A stretch of DNA of 64,000 nucleotides from Nannobrachium achirus (lineage: Eukaryota; Chordata; Actinopteri; Myctophiformes; Myctophidae), in NCBI GenBank assembly GCA_963921795.1, contig OY997655.1, positions 9,728,054 to 9,792,053 on the forward strand, read 5' to 3'. Both the position numbers and the translations under genes were made by a program. Below, in pieces: positions 20,187 through 33,672 of this stretch. The notes under the pieces were generated by a model. It was not told the origin of the DNA, searched no databases, and worked only from the letters and a program-made list of their open reading frames with translations. How positions within the stretch are numbered: position 1 is the first letter of the stretch; every line of letters starts with the position of its first letter.

Positions 20187-21089
20187 TTAACCACTTTAAC
20201 CGTTATTTTCGAAGCTACTGTTTGAGCTTGTAGATCTGCTATTCTTGGAAAATTGTGAGAATCTGTGCAAGACTTTGAATATTTCGACCCGATTTTATAA
20301 ATAATTATGTCTTCTAAATGCTTCTAAGGTTTTTTTTGAAAAACTCATGTTTCTATGCCATCAGTGGTTCTCATACTTTTTTTCATGTCAAGGACCCCTT
20401 GAATTATTATTATGTATTTAGTAAGGCTGGGACTTTAACTGATTAATTGCGATTAATTAATTACAGAAAATTAACGCGATTAAAAAAATTAACTCATTTT
20501 AATCGCACTTAGTTTTTCCACCACAGAACCTTCAGTTTCGGGCATACCGATCATAGCGATGCACCAACCAAGAAGAGACAACAAACGCAAAGGGAGAAGT
20601 AGCCGATCAGAGCGCTTTGCTTGGCCCAGTGGATGAGAAATTTAGATTTAAAAATCTCACTTGTTGATTCACTCGTACAACAAAATGTGTTTTACTTGAA
20701 AAAAAAATGCTTCTCAGGTCAAATATCGATGTGCGATTAAAATGCGATTAATTGCGATTAATTAATCACAGAGCCTGTAATTAATTAGATAAAAAACTTT
20801 AATCGCATCCCAGCCCTAGTATTTAGCCACCGACCCCCCCATGACAAAATAATATATATCAGGGACCAAACAAAAATCCGAGATTTGAGTTATAAAAGTT
20901 TGCTTTGAAAAAATATATTTTCGAAGACTTGCACGTGATTTGACCAAAATAGCAGATCTACAAGCTCACAGCGTGGCACCGAGTGCTGCGCTGTGACATT
21001 GTAGATCTGCTATTTTATTTATTTTTTTATAGCTTAAAATAATGGTTAAAGTGGTTCAAATCTAAAGTGACATTCCCGGCCTCGATGAG
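20187..21089. mobile_element. TTAA element copy, left end truncated
   Basis: The right end CCGGCCTCGATGAG abuts TTAA at 21090-21093. It contains one hairpin arm at 20223-20247 and a complete hairpin at 20945-21017, with a different hAT element inserted between them at 20422-20818. Confidence 0.65.
20422..20818. mobile_element. hAT-like element, GATTAA-rich
   Basis: 397 bp with perfect 8-bp target duplication GTATTTAG (20414-20421 and 20819-20826). Ends TAAGGCTGGGACTTTAA and CGCATCCCAGCCCTA are inverted. The interior is rich in TGCGATTAATTAAT. Nested in an older TTAA element. Confidence 0.85.
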
Positions 21090-21486
21090 TTAACATGATG
21101 AATGCTTGAATGTTTGAGTTGGCCTGCCAACCGCTTTGGTGCTAATCCTGTTAGCAGCAGTGAATGAGAAGGAACTCACAGATAAGCCTTACTTTGGGTT
21201 ATTGGGGGGGAGGGGGGAAATCGAGTGCAAATTCACTTTGAAGTTCTCCTCGTATTCTCCCAGAGACAGAGGAGAGATGTTGCTATCTGAAGGAAAAAAA
21301 GAAAATGTATAATTGAAAACTATTAACATTCATTATTCTTCAGATTGTCTCTCGTGAACGGCGCAGGCTCTTCCTCGTTGTCTTGATAAACCTTTGATTT
21401 AAAAAAAAAAGTTCGTATATTCTACCATGCCCGAAGCGAGACTTCAAAAGGTGGTGGAAATGCGGCGGTGAACAAAGTATTATTAA

Positions 21487-22076
21487 CCCATTTAGGCCTA
21501 GAATTATTGAATGCTTTAACCAGTGAAAAATAGCAGATATACAAGCTTGCACCGCGGCACCGAGTGCCGCGCTGCAAGCTTGTAGATCTGCTATTTTTGA
21601 AAAAGCCGTGAAAATGTGTGCAAATCTTTGGATATATGTATTTTCAAAGCGAACGTTTGTAACTCAAATTTTGCTTCTGGGTGGTCCCTGGAACTAGATA
21701 TTTTGAGATGGGGGTCCGTGGCCAAATACATATCATTTTGGGGGTCCTTCACATGAAAAGGTTTGAGAACCTCTGACATAGTAGTCTCTCAAGAACAGAC
21801 TAACTGAGCTCCAGTTGAAGTGAAAAGGACCTTTTCTTTGACGATGGCTGGCCAGATTGCTGACATAGAAACATAGGTTTTTTTCCAAAAATCTCAGAAG
21901 GATTCAAAAGACACTTATAGAATCGGGTCAAAATTCTAATTTTCACGATTTTTCAAAAATAGAAGATCTACAAGCTCGCAGCGCGGCACTCGGTGCCGCG
22001 CTGTGAGCTTGTATATCTGCTATTTCTTTTATATTTAAAGCATAAAATATTGCGTCATAATGTGTTCAGGCCTATA
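21487..22076 (-). mobile_element. TTAA element carrying the two-hairpin core
   Basis: It begins after TTAA (21483-21486) with CCCATTTAGGCC. Hairpins are at 21523-21600 and 21954-22028. The hAT-like core is in the opposite orientation to 19340-19945. The right end is decayed and is followed by a hAT insertion at 22085. Confidence 0.65.
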
Positions 22077-22084
22077 TCTACAGA

Positions 22085-22402
22085 CAGGGGCGTGGCCAGG
22101 ATTGACCAACTGGCTAGGCCTGGCACAAAGTGGGCGGGCACAGATGCCAGCTTGTGCATCGGCTATTTTAAAATAGCGAACATTTAAATATTTACAGGGA
22201 CAAAATACAGTTAATTTTAGAAATCACTTCATAATTGACTGAGCTATGATCAAATCAAACTGCGGCGTCTTTCTTTGCTTCCTAGATAGCCGTGCATCGC
22301 CTCATCGCGCCGCACGTGTTTTAGTTATTTTTGGGTGGGCACGAAAACGAAATGGGTGGGCCTAGGCCTTTCCATGGCCCACCCTTGGCTACTACGCCCT
22401 TG
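22085..22402. mobile_element. hAT-like element, CAGGGGCGTGGCC type
   Basis: 318 bp, ends CAGGGGCGTGGCCAG and CTACTACGCCCTTG, target duplication TCTACAGA and TCTACACA (seven of eight). No coding sequence. Confidence 0.7.
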
Positions 22403-22757
22403 TCTACACATGCATTGTCCTTTTACATACGAGGCAACTATTGTGCTTTTTTAACTCCACTGCAATTACTTTGACAGCTTTAGTTGCTGTAGTTATCATG
22501 CAGATTTTGATTATTAATTCTAAAACATACATTATTCACCCCGAGCCCTATTTTATACTTTGCCTATAAGATAGGCCGATCTGCAGGCGCTCATGTGACT
22601 GTTGAGAGCCATTCCTCAAATTGTAGCCTATATCTCTGTGCCAATTGCACATAAGTAGTGTCAGCGAATGTGTTTAGAATTTCAAGTGATTGCAGCATCT
22701 CTGTGTACCGGCAAAACACAACCTGAGGAAATGATTACCCACCCCCATACGCGCTCT

Positions 22758-22910
<153 letters not shown>

Positions 22911-23231
22911 GCTTGCAGAATGGAAAAGCAAAACACCACAGAACTTGTGAATTGCCAAGTCCACTCATTTGCGAGTTGCGGGAAAAGAAATATTCACAAG
23001 TGGCGGCTTGCAGGGTTTTGGAGCTTGTTAGGAAAGCCGAAGCAGCGATTGGTGACAGTCATTGGGTGACAGTCTGCTCTCTACAGTCGTATATTGTTTC
23101 ACAGTAGCTTTCGGGCACCAGATGCAGATGGCTATTCATGACTGTTCTATTCATGACTGCTGCGTTCGTACAGTACAGTATATTGCTGGTTGAAACCAGT
23201 AACCGAAATGTTAGTAGAAACCTAAGGGCGA

Positions 23232-23619
23232 GGGGCACGGTGGTGCAGTGGTTAGCACTTCGCCTCACAGTTGGAAGGTCCTGGGTTCGATTCCCGCCGG
23301 GGGAAGCTGTGGGCGCTGGGGGCGTGTTCCTCCACCCGCGTCATCAGCACCCACACCCTAGGGTGGGGTTGGCGATGGGGCCTCTCTGTGGTGAGTTTGC
23401 ATGTTCTCCCCGTGTCTCCTTGGGCATAGGCCCCCACACAAAAACATGCAGTAGTCCTGGTTTCTATACTATCCCTAGCCAGCCGGGTGCTCCCCAATGT
23501 CCCCTGCGGCGCGGCAGGGGGAGAGCGGAAACCAGGACTACAGGTTAAGGTAGTCACCGGGTGAGGAAAAATGGGTTGCAAAAATCGTGGGATAAAAAAC
23601 ATAAAAAAAAAAAAAAAAA
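23232..23619 (+). mobile_element. full-length tRNA-derived SINE
   Basis: Head GGGGCACGGTGGTGCAGTGG with B box GGTTCGATTCCCG, a long body, and a terminal poly-A run. A perfect 15-bp target duplication GAAACCTAAGGGCGA lies at 23217-23231 and 23620-23634. The intact duplication and tail indicate a comparatively recent insertion. Confidence 0.9.
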
Positions 23620-23746
23620 GAAACCTAAGGGCGAAAAAGACACAATCTGTCTTGCCATCTTTCTTGGCCATATACAGATTCTGTTAGTGTGGTTTTCCTA
23701 ACAGGGCATCATCAGGGATACAATCCCTTTTATGCCCATATATGGA

Positions 23747-23802
23747 GATAACAGAATCCCTTTTATGTCCATATAATATATGGGCATAAAAGGGATTCTG
23801 TT
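23747..23802. repeat. hairpin, ATAACAGAATCCC arms
   Basis: ATAACAGAATCCCTTTTATG is repeated inverted around an ATATAATATATGGG centre, giving an almost perfect 56-bp palindrome. Next to it at 23847-23882 is a second palindrome built on CATCACTGTGATGTCAC. Confidence 0.7.
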
Positions 23803-24009
23803 ATATTATATCCATATTATGGAGATCCCTGCTCTGAGTTTCTGACATCACTGTGATGTCACCTGTGAAGTCACAGTGATGTGTCAGGGTAACCACGTCC
23901 AGACGACCAGACAGACACGGACGGACAAGCAGTGACGGTTCTGATAGTAAACTGCGACCTACGGTCGCAATTCATTGTAATTAAATAGCCTATCGTTGCT
24001 GTGTCTCGT

Positions 24010-24070
24010 GGAAACAGATCTACAAGCTCACATCACGACACATTTTGAGCTTGTAAGATCTACTATTTCT
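24010..24070. repeat. solitary hairpin of the recurrent family
   Basis: GAAACAGATCTACAAGCTCA pairs with TGAGCTTGTAAGATCTACTA around a short centre. No surrounding element was recognised, so this may be a lone copy. Confidence 0.6.
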
Positions 24071-24231
24071 GCCGTTTTTGTGTGGCATTGTAATAATGTG
24101 AGTTTGTTGTTTTGGCTTGTTTGACCAGAATGGAACAGAACCTTCATTAGTAGTAGAGGTAAAACCCTCCACAAACAGAGTCAGGGTGCTGATATTGTTG
24201 CATGTTGGCTCACTGGAAACACTCTGCTACA

Positions 24232-25045
24232 CCAGTGGGTCTCAAAGTGTCCTTGAGGGGGTTCCAAATGCCCCCTTACCCCAGGGCTCCACTGGCGGCG
24301 TCGCGTTGCTCTGCGTCTTGACGGCGTCATTGACGCCGTCACATTGACATCCGACCGGCTCCACCGCAGCGCAGCGGCTGTGACTGTGAGGTATTCATTC
24401 TATGGCCAATATAGCCCATTTCCAAAACAACATGAAAATCACTTTCAAACAGGAATAAAACTATTTGTGACCTGAATGTGAACGTATAGCGCACACTATG
24501 TTCACAGCAGAGAGCAGCAATGCACCACTGACCACTTTGTTTTGTCATGATTATAGCCTGTTGTAGCCTACATCATTTTATCAAAGTAGACCGCTGTAAT
24601 TACATAAAAACATATGCTAGGATTTTTGGGACATCTAGTCACCCTTGTGAATGGATAGCCAACAGCAGAAACGCACGTACAGTATATAGCCTACATTTAA
24701 ATATAGCCTACAATGCATGTATTCATATTTTATACATGACTGGACGTTGTGGACGCCGCCAAAAAAATGAACCGGGGCGATTTTCGAGTTTGGACACGTC
24801 ACCGGAGCGTCCGACGTTGACGTTACCGTCGGCAGTGGAGCACCCTTCATTGATTAAAACGGGAGCGTTCCCAGCGTTGACGTTGACGCGACGCTCGACG
24901 CGCCCGGTGGAGCCGGGGGGTTATGGGTCTATAACTCTGAGAGTGTATCAAATGGAACCAAATGGAACCAAATGGACCCGTACGGGTCCATTTGGTTCCA
25001 TTTGTACGCTCTCAGAGTGAAATCAAAATGTTTGACAATCCCTGT
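24232..25045. mobile_element. nested hAT-like elements
   Basis: The outer part begins CAGTGGGTCTCAAAGTGTCC and contains the CTCTGAGAGTGTA hairpin at about 24942-25018, with arms pairing around CGTACG. Nested in it, CAGGGCTCCACTGGCGGCGTCGC at about 24284 and GACGCGCCCGGTGGAGCC at about 24896 form the inverted ends of a second element of about 630 bp. Neither codes for protein. Boundaries are approximate. Confidence 0.5.
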
Positions 25046-25435
25046 GCTACACTAAAAGGGATTCTGTCACCTAAAGGGGTACTGTCACTTTAAAAAAAAT
25101 CATCTTAAAATATGAGTTAATTTTTCTATGATGTCATTGTGGGAATGCGCAATTATAACCAATCAAATTAATTGACTGTACTTAGACTACTTACTGTACT
25201 GGTCAGCTGTTGTTGGGGGTCGAGGGGCAGATTACACTGTGACATGAGTTTCAGACTATTTCAGGCAGTTTTCAGAGAGACCATGTGACCTAATGTATCA
25301 TACTATTATAATTTCGGGGCGTGTCAGCGGGCCTTTAATGGAACCGAGCCTTAGTCAGACTCATTGAGTCAGCATCATGTGTATTTGAAGCCCATTTCAT
25401 GCATTGTGATGGATAAACAATAATCCCTGTTATAA

Positions 25436-25709
25436 GGCGCCGTACAGACATCTGCGTCACGCATCATCATCTTATCGTCTGAGAATGGCCACTGGGAGCG
25501 CCGTACTAATGCATTCTCAATGCAAGGTTGTTTGGTGTTTTGTCGTTGCCGTGTCTCTTCAAGAGCGTACAGGCTGCGGTTGAGCTAGAGACACGGCAAC
25601 GACAAAAAACCAAACAACCTTCCATTGACAATGCATTAGTACGGCGCTCCCAGTGGCCATTCTCAGACGATAAGATGATGATGCGTGACGCAGATGTCTG
25701 TACGGCGCC
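25436..25709. mobile_element. 274-bp near-perfect palindrome, Harbinger-like
   Basis: The arms begin GGCGCCGTACAGACATCTGC and pair over about 120 bp with very few mismatches; the loop is about 30 bp near 25557-25588. Flanked by TAA at 25433-25435 and 25710-25712, a 3-bp duplication typical of PIF/Harbinger MITEs. No coding sequence is believable because any frame here is mirrored by the other arm. Confidence 0.8.
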
Positions 25710-25712
25710 TAA

Positions 25713-26480
25713 AGGGTTTGGACATAAAAGGTAGGATTCCTCGGCAGTTTCTCTCTCCTGACAGATCCTCTCTGACTGCAGGTTTAATGGTAATGGATCT
25801 GGAGGGCTCTGTGGCCTTAGTAGTACATTATATATAATAATCCATAATAGTGTATTGATAACAAATAGTCTTCCACCAAGAAATGTAGTTGACATTTAAC
25901 ACCATGGTTTCCATGCAACACTTACCGTAAACCCTATAATTAGGATTGAGTTTAAATGGTTAACAATTGATGTAATTATTAACATTTATCTGGATTTCAC
26001 TATTAATTGTGTTTTTTAGTTTTTTGAGCGGTGGTAAACCGCTCCATAGAGTGGCTGTGCGTGTGTCTGTAGCCTTTTTCCTCAGCGTTTTGCCATAGTA
26101 AAACGTGTGTGTGTAGCATAGCCTCTACATCCTAGACTTAAATCCTAGTCTGAAGACGTTATGCAAGCACGACCACCGCTCACTTCACATTGGGTGTGAT
26201 TTTTTTGTTTTTAATCTACTTCTATCCTGCCCAGTTCTTAGCCCTGTAATTTCTAAACAAAAGTTGATGTTTTGGAACAATTAGTTTGGTGCAGTAATAG
26301 CCTACTGATGTACTGAGGTCGCAGGTGTGCGTTTATTGAGTATTTTACAAATGCTTTGAACATGGCTCAACCAATTACCATCACAGACTGGAGCTATCTA
26401 TTCTAGAACAACATAGTTGTAGTGGCTACATTCCAGAGTGTTGTCTTTCAGGTGTGTCTTATACTGTATTTGAACCACTA
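25713..26480. other. no gene seen
   Basis: Mixed sequence without coding signal. CACCGCTCACTTCACATTGGGTGTGA at 26172-26200 resembles pieces at 9675, 13935 and 53590 and may be a fragment of another repeat. Confidence 0.4.
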
Positions 26481-26552
26481 TAGTGCAGGTGTTTTCAACC
26501 CGTGGTCCGGGGACCACCAGTGGTCTTTGAGGGGACCCTTATGGGTTAGGGG

Positions 26553-26828
26553 GGCGGCATAGCGGCATAGCGGCATAGCTCAGGGGTAGAGAAACCGTTA
26601 TTAGAGCACGAAGGGTTCCCGAAAGGTTCCCAGTTCGAATCCAGGCTCCTCCTGAGTTAATGTGGAAGAGTCCTTGAGCAAGACTCTGAACCCCTAATTG
26701 CTCCCGGTGAGTAGGTTGGTGCCTTGCATGGTTTCCTCCACCACCGGTGTATGAATGTGTGCGTGAATGGGTGAATGTAATGCACAATCTATGTAAAGCG
26801 CCTTGGATAAAAGCGCTATATGCACCAT
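26553..26828 (+). mobile_element. tRNA-derived SINE with LINE-like tail, copy b
   Basis: Same family as 17365-17610. The 5' end shows three tandem GCGGCATA units. The target duplication TTATGGGTT is visible at 26539-26547 and 26836-26844, inside a hAT-like remnant. Confidence 0.8.
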
Positions 26829-26962
26829 TTACCATTTATGGGTTCATTTGGTTTCATTTCACGCTCTCAATAGTTACATTGTTGTGAAACACCTGCAGAT
26901 TATTTAATTTGCAAGAAGTCTACACGGTTAGAGAATGTAGAAGAATTGTTATCTTGCACAAC

Positions 26963-29035
26963 GTTGGCCTGTTATCTCTCCTATGATACCAACATCAATA
27001 CAGCATGGAATCCTATCCAACCTGTTATCTCTCCTATGATACCAACATCAATACAGCATGGAATCCTATCCAACCTGTTATCTCTCCTATGATACCAACA
27101 TCAATACAGCATGGAATCCTATCCAACCTGTTATCTCTCCTATGATACCAACATCAATACAGCATGGAATCCTATCCAACCTGTTATCTCTCCTATGATA
27201 CCAACATCAATACAGCATGGAATCCTATCCAACGTTGGCCTGTTATCTCTCCTATGATACCAACATCAATACAGCATGGAATCCTATCAACGTTGGCCTG
27301 TTATCTCTCCTATGATACCAACATCAATACAGCATGGAATCCTATCAACGTTGGCCTGTTATCTCTCCTATGATACCAACATCAATACAGCATGGAATCC
27401 TATCCTGTTGGCCTGTTATCCCTCCTATGATACCAACATCAATACAGCATGGAATCCTATCCAACCTGTTATCTCTCCTATGATACCAACATCAATACAG
27501 CATGGAATCCTATCCAACCTGTTATCTCTCCTATGATACCAACATCAATACAGCATGGAATCCTATCAACGTTGGCCTGTTATCTCTCCTATGATACCAA
27601 CATCAATACAGCATGGAATCCTATCAACGTTGGCCTGTTATCTCTCCTATGATACCAACATCAATACAGCATGGAATCCTATCAACGTTGGCCTGTTATC
27701 TCTCCTATGATACCAACATCAATACAGCATGGAATCCTATCCAACGTTGGCCTGTTATCTCTCCTATGATACCAACATCAATACAGCATGGAATCCTATC
27801 CAACGTTGGCCTGTTATCTCTCCTATGATACCAACATCAATACAGCATGGAATCCTATCAACGTTGGCCTGTTATCTCTCCTATGATACCAACATCAATA
27901 CAGCATGGAATCCTATCAACGTTGGCCTGTTATCTCTCCTATGATACCAACATCAATACAGCATGGAATCCTATCCAACCTGTTATCTCTCCTGTGATAC
28001 CAACATCAATACAGCATGGAATCCTATCAACGTTGGCCTGTTATCTCTCCTATGATACCAACATCAATACAGCATGGAATCCTATCAACGTTGGCCTGTT
28101 ATCTCTCCTATGATACCAACATCAATACAGCATGGAATCCTATCAACGTTGGCCTGTTATCTCTCCTATGATACCAACATCAATACAGCATGGAATCCTA
28201 TCCAACCTGTTATCTCTCCTGTGATACCAACATCAATACAGCATGGAATCCTATCAACGTTGGCCTGTTATCTCTCCTATGATACCAACATCAATACAGC
28301 ATGGAATCCTATCCTGTTGGCCTGTTATCTCTCCTATGATACCAACATCAATACAGCATGGAATCCTATCCTGTTGGCCTGTTATCTCTCCTATGATACC
28401 AACATCAATACAGCATGGAATCCTATCAACGTTGGCCTGTTATCTCTCCTATGATACCAACATCAATACAGCATGGAATCCTATCCAACGTTGGCCTGTT
28501 ATCTCTCCTATGATACCAACATCAATACAGCATGGAATCCTATCCAACCTGTTATCTCTCCTGTGATACCAACATCAATACAGCATGGAATCCTATCCAA
28601 CCTGTTATCTCTCCTGTGATACCAACATCAATACAGCATGGAATCCTATCCAACGTTGGCCTGTTATCTCTCCTATGATACCAACATCAATACAGCATGG
28701 AATCCTATCCAACGTTGGCCTGTTATCTCTCCTATGATACCAACATCAATACAGCATGGAATCCTATCCAACCTGTTATCTCTCCTGTGATACCAACATC
28801 AATACAGCATGGAATCCTATCCAACCTGTTATCTCTCCTGTGATACCAACATCAATACAGCATGGAATCCTATCCAACGATAACAAAATATTCTAAGTCT
28901 GTTATCTCTCCTATGATACCAACATCAATACAGCATGGAATCCTATCCAACGATAACAAAATATTCTAAGTCTGTTATCTCTCCTATGAAACCAACATCA
29001 ATACAGCATGGAATCCTATCCAACGCACGATAACT
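26963..29035. repeat. minisatellite of 53-59 bp units, about 36 copies
   Basis: Each unit contains CCTGTTATCTCTCCTATGAT and ACCAACATCAATACAGCATG. Units are nearly identical but end in four connector forms, giving lengths of 53, 57, 58 or 59 bp (CCAA, CCTGTTGG, CAACGTTGG, CCAACGTTGG). The last units near 28876-29035 are longer, with an ATAACAAAATATTCTAAGT spacer. Many short open frames arise from the repeat and are not genes. Confidence 0.95.
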
Positions 29036-29077
29036 AAATATTCTAAGTCTTGGGTCTGAGAGGCTAAATCTCATTAA

Positions 29078-29643
29078 CCCATTTGAACGGGTACACATTT
29101 TGTGTATCGTTATTTTATGCTTTAACTATTGAAAAATAGCAGATATACAAGCTCACAGCGCGGCACCGAGTGCCGCGCTGCGAGCTTGTAGATCTGCTAT
29201 TTTTGAAAACTCGTGGAAATTAGAATTTTGACACGATTCTATAAGTGTCTTTTGAATCCTTCTAAGATTTTTGGAAAAAACTGTCAGCAATCTGGCCAGC
29301 CATCGTCAAAGAAAAGGTCCTTTTCACTTCAACTGGAGCTCAGTTAGTCTGTTCTTGAGAGACTACTATGTCAGTGGTTCTCAAACCTTTTCATGTCAAG
29401 GACCCCCAAAATGATATTTATTTGGCCACGGACCCCCATTTCAAAATATCTAGTTCCAGGGACCACCCCAGAAGCAAAATTTGAGTTACAAACGTTCGCT
29501 TTGAAAAATACATATATTCAAAGATTTGCACACATTTTCACGACGTTTTCAAAAATAGCAGATCTACAAGCTCGCAGCGCGGCACTCGGTGCTTGTATAT
29601 CTGCTATTTTTCACTGGTTAAAGCATTCAATAATTCTAAATTA
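29078..29643 (+). mobile_element. TTAA element carrying the two-hairpin core
   Basis: Starts after TTAA (29074-29077) with CCCATTTGAACGGG. Hairpins are at 29129-29205 and 29549-29614; the second has lost part of its inner stem. The right terminus is decayed. Confidence 0.65.
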
Positions 29644-30180
29644 TTAAATGGTGGTTCCATGGCACACATGCAGAATAAATCATGGACCTTGCTGTGAAAA
29701 GGGTTGAAAACCACTGCTATATATAGTATAGTGGCTGGAAGGAGGATTTGTTTTGACACCAGTGCTTCTCAAACCTTTTCATGTCAAGGACCCCCAAATT
29801 GACAGCTATTAGCCCATCACGGACCCCCATTTGAAAAGATATGCCAGGCACGGACGGCTCTAGCGGTGATTCCCAACCATTTTAATTCCAAGGACCCCCA
29901 GTTTGACATGCATTAGGCTACGGATCCCCATTTAATGGCATTTCTATCTCTGAGACCCCAATCTTTATTGTAAAATCAATGTTGATTTAACTCAGAGTGT
30001 ACAAATGGAACCTAATGTCCATTTTTGTTAAATGTTTAAACTCTGTGAGTTATAGACAGTGTTGCATTGCTGATTCAATGTATGAGGGTACACGCTTTTC
30101 ATGACGACGTACGCAAGTCGCACCTACTTTACAGGTCTATTGATATGCATTACAGGCTTGTTTCTGTTGTGACACTAAAG

Positions 30181-30659
30181 CATACATGGTCAAAACTGGC
30201 GGCCCGGGGGCCACATGTGGCCCCCACCTTCACTTAATGTGGCCCGCAGGTTGATATTGGATTACTGTTATATTACTGATTTCAGCCGTTACAATTCTAA
30301 ACATGGAAAAATTACCCGCTTTAATTACTTCAGTCTATATCAGTAGCTTAATGACTAGTATTAAAATGTTATTGTATTTTTTATGTCCAATGCATTTGTA
30401 TTTAAGTTCATAAAGTTAACATACCGTAAGAACATATGAAAGCATTTGAATGAATGAATAAATAAATAAATAAATAAATGAATACATACAAGTTAGTTTT
30501 CAGCATTACAATTCAAAAATAGCAAAAATTGCAGATCTATACAAGCTCAAAATTTGAGCTTGTAGATGGGCTATTTTTGCTATGTACATGCATTGTGGCC
30601 CTCTGGGGTGAGTGTGGAAATATAGTGGCCCTCTCCATCATTACAGTTGCCCACCCCTG
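30181..30659. mobile_element. hAT-like element, GGCCCG-type, with hairpin
   Basis: 479 bp between perfect 8-bp duplications CACTAAAG (30173-30180 and 30660-30667). The right end TTGCCCACCCCTG and the interior GGCGGCCCGGGGGCC are of a common vertebrate hAT type. At 30514-30580 it holds a hairpin with arms ATTGCAGATCTATACAAGC and TTGAGCTTGTAGATGGGC, in which the outer stem is also self-complementary. Confidence 0.8.
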
Positions 30660-30667
30660 CACTAAAG

Positions 30668-31662
<995 letters not shown>

Positions 31663-31982
31663 GACTGAATACAAATGTATTTTGTCCAATTTGTATGGTA
31701 GGTTATGTTAATATATTCCTTATACAATTGCTGTTTGTATATAAACAGATTATAAGTAAATATTATTTCCTTGTAAATATGTTTTATAGGGCTTAATTGG
31801 TTAAAGTATGTTTTGGATTAAATCTGCTAAAGTAACTGTCATATAATTGTAGTGGAGTAAAAAGAAAAGTACATAATTTGCCTCTGAGATGTCATGGACT
31901 AGAAGTATAAAGTAGTGAAACATGGAAATACTACAGTAAAGTAAAAGTACCTCACAATGTACTACAGTACATAACTATAGAA

Positions 31983-32215
31983 CTGCACTCTGTTGAGGTG
32001 CCAACGTGCGCCTTGTGCACAAGTAGGCCATGTATGGCCTACTTGTGCGCCAGCAGAGAGCGCCATGAGGTGCGCTCACCACTGGCATCACCACTGGCAA
32101 TGTCAGTGACATCACCAGTGGCATCACCAGGAATGCTGGTCCCTCATTGGCTGTTAATGATGATATTGCCAGAAATGCTGGTCCCTGATTGGGCTACGGG
32201 CTTAAACACATACGG
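31983..32215. repeat. repeat shared with the retrogene duplication
   Basis: GCATCACCAGGAATGCTGGTCCCTCATTGGC and the GTAGGCCATGTATGGCCTAC palindrome correspond, inverted, to 10560-10700 and 14360-14500, so this is an interspersed repeat of unknown class. Confidence 0.5.
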
Positions 32216-32243
32216 CTAACCTACCTACTGTACCTACTGTACC

Positions 32244-32637
32244 CAGGGACGTGCTGGCCATTGGGAAAAGCTCCAACTCCAGAGCGGCCGGTTCATTCCT
32301 GGCCTGTCCAGGCCGGCTATTAGGAAAAAAATTAAATTAAATGTCGGCCTTCGTTCCATTTAAGGGGCTGGGTGGCCAACAAAGTAAATCGTCACTGTCG
32401 GGCAGAAACCTTGTATCAAGTTTAAAATGTATAAATTTTTTCGCAAAGCAAAGCCCTGCTTCATCATATAAGGCCATTGCACAAAAGTAGTGAAAACAGC
32501 TGATCTACAAGCACACAACGCCTCGCACTTGTGTGCTTGTAGTTCGGCTGTTTTCACTAGTTTAAATCTTTTTTTTTTAAATCATTCATTCTACAACTCT
32601 TTTTCCCGGGCCGAATCAGGGGCCCAGCATGTCCCTG
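32244..32637. mobile_element. hAT-like element, CAGGGACGTGCTGG type, copy a
   Basis: 394 bp between perfect 8-bp duplications ACTGTACC (32236-32243 and 32638-32645). Inverted ends are CAGGGACGTGCTGGCC and GGCCCAGCATGTCCCTG. It contains a shortened CGTC-TIR MITE and its hairpin (32488-32560). Confidence 0.85.
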
Positions 32638-32645
32638 ACTGTACC

Positions 32646-33156
32646 TATTGTACGTACGCAGCCGAACGCAGTACTTGCACGCTCTACTTGCAAGTAAATA
32701 TACTTATTTGTTTCCACCACTGCACTTCACTGCCACAGCAAATGTACTCTCAGCCTCACGGAGATTGCTTTCACATCAAACTGTGCTTCTCGTCAATTCC
32801 CCAGCAAAACCGCTCAAATCAATCTAATCTTTAAGAAGCAAAAAAAACATTCATTTTCGTTCTGTGTCTTGGGGCTTGTTTGGTTATTACGGCACGCAGA
32901 AATATAAACAGATGGAGGTGGTTTTGGATTTCATTAAGCATCGGCGCGGTACGTACAGCACAGTAAGAGCAGATGTGAAATGTGCCGTTTTGCAAACAAT
33001 GCAGTTACAGTGGGTTTGTGCAGAATGCAGATTGCATGACATCTGTGCATTTAGCACAACTGGGCTAATGCACCAGGCTGCCACTTGTTGTGGATAAACA
33101 GAGTAAAGGGGATCAATAAGGGTGGCCCTATCTCTCCACACAACGTTATTAGACTG
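32646..33156. other. no gene seen
   Basis: Unrecognised sequence; short frames on both strands show no family similarity. Confidence 0.4.
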
Positions 33157-33672
33157 CAGGGGCGTCACAAGGGGTAGGAAAGTGGGACTGAGTTACCAGA
33201 GCCCAAGGTGGAGGGGCCCTAGTAACTTTATCTATCGAAAAATAGCAGATATACAACAAGCTCACAGCGCGGCACCGTGTGCGAGCTTGTAGATCTGCTA
33301 TTTTTGAAAAGTCGTGAAAATGTGCGCACATCTTTGAATATATGTATTTTTTAAGTGAACATTTGTTACTCAAATTTTGCTTCTGGGGGGGTCCCTGGAA
33401 CTAAATATTTTGAGATGGGGGTCCGTGGCCAAATACACATCATTTTGGGGGTCCTTCACATGAAAAAGTTTGACCATCACTGACATGGAAATATAGGTTT
33501 CTTGCACACATTTTCACAATTTTTCAAAAATAGCAGATCTTCAAGCTCGCAGCGCGGCACTCGGTGCCGCGCTGTGAGCTTGTATATCTGCTATTTTTCA
33601 ATAGTTAACATTCATGGGGGGCCCACAGTGAATCCTTGTACCCAGGGCCCAGAATTTGGTGTGACGCCCCTG
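33157..33672 (-). mobile_element. composite hAT-like element with two hairpins
   Basis: Starts CAGGGGCGTCACAAGGGG and ends GTGTGACGCCCCTG; orientation opposite to 38510-39073. Hairpins at 33235-33307 and 33524-33601. No clear 8-bp duplication. Confidence 0.7.

Noticed and set aside
26963-29035. Regular repeat array resembling a CRISPR locus
   Set aside because: There are no unique spacers; whole units repeat head to tail, and the context is a vertebrate genome. It is a minisatellite.
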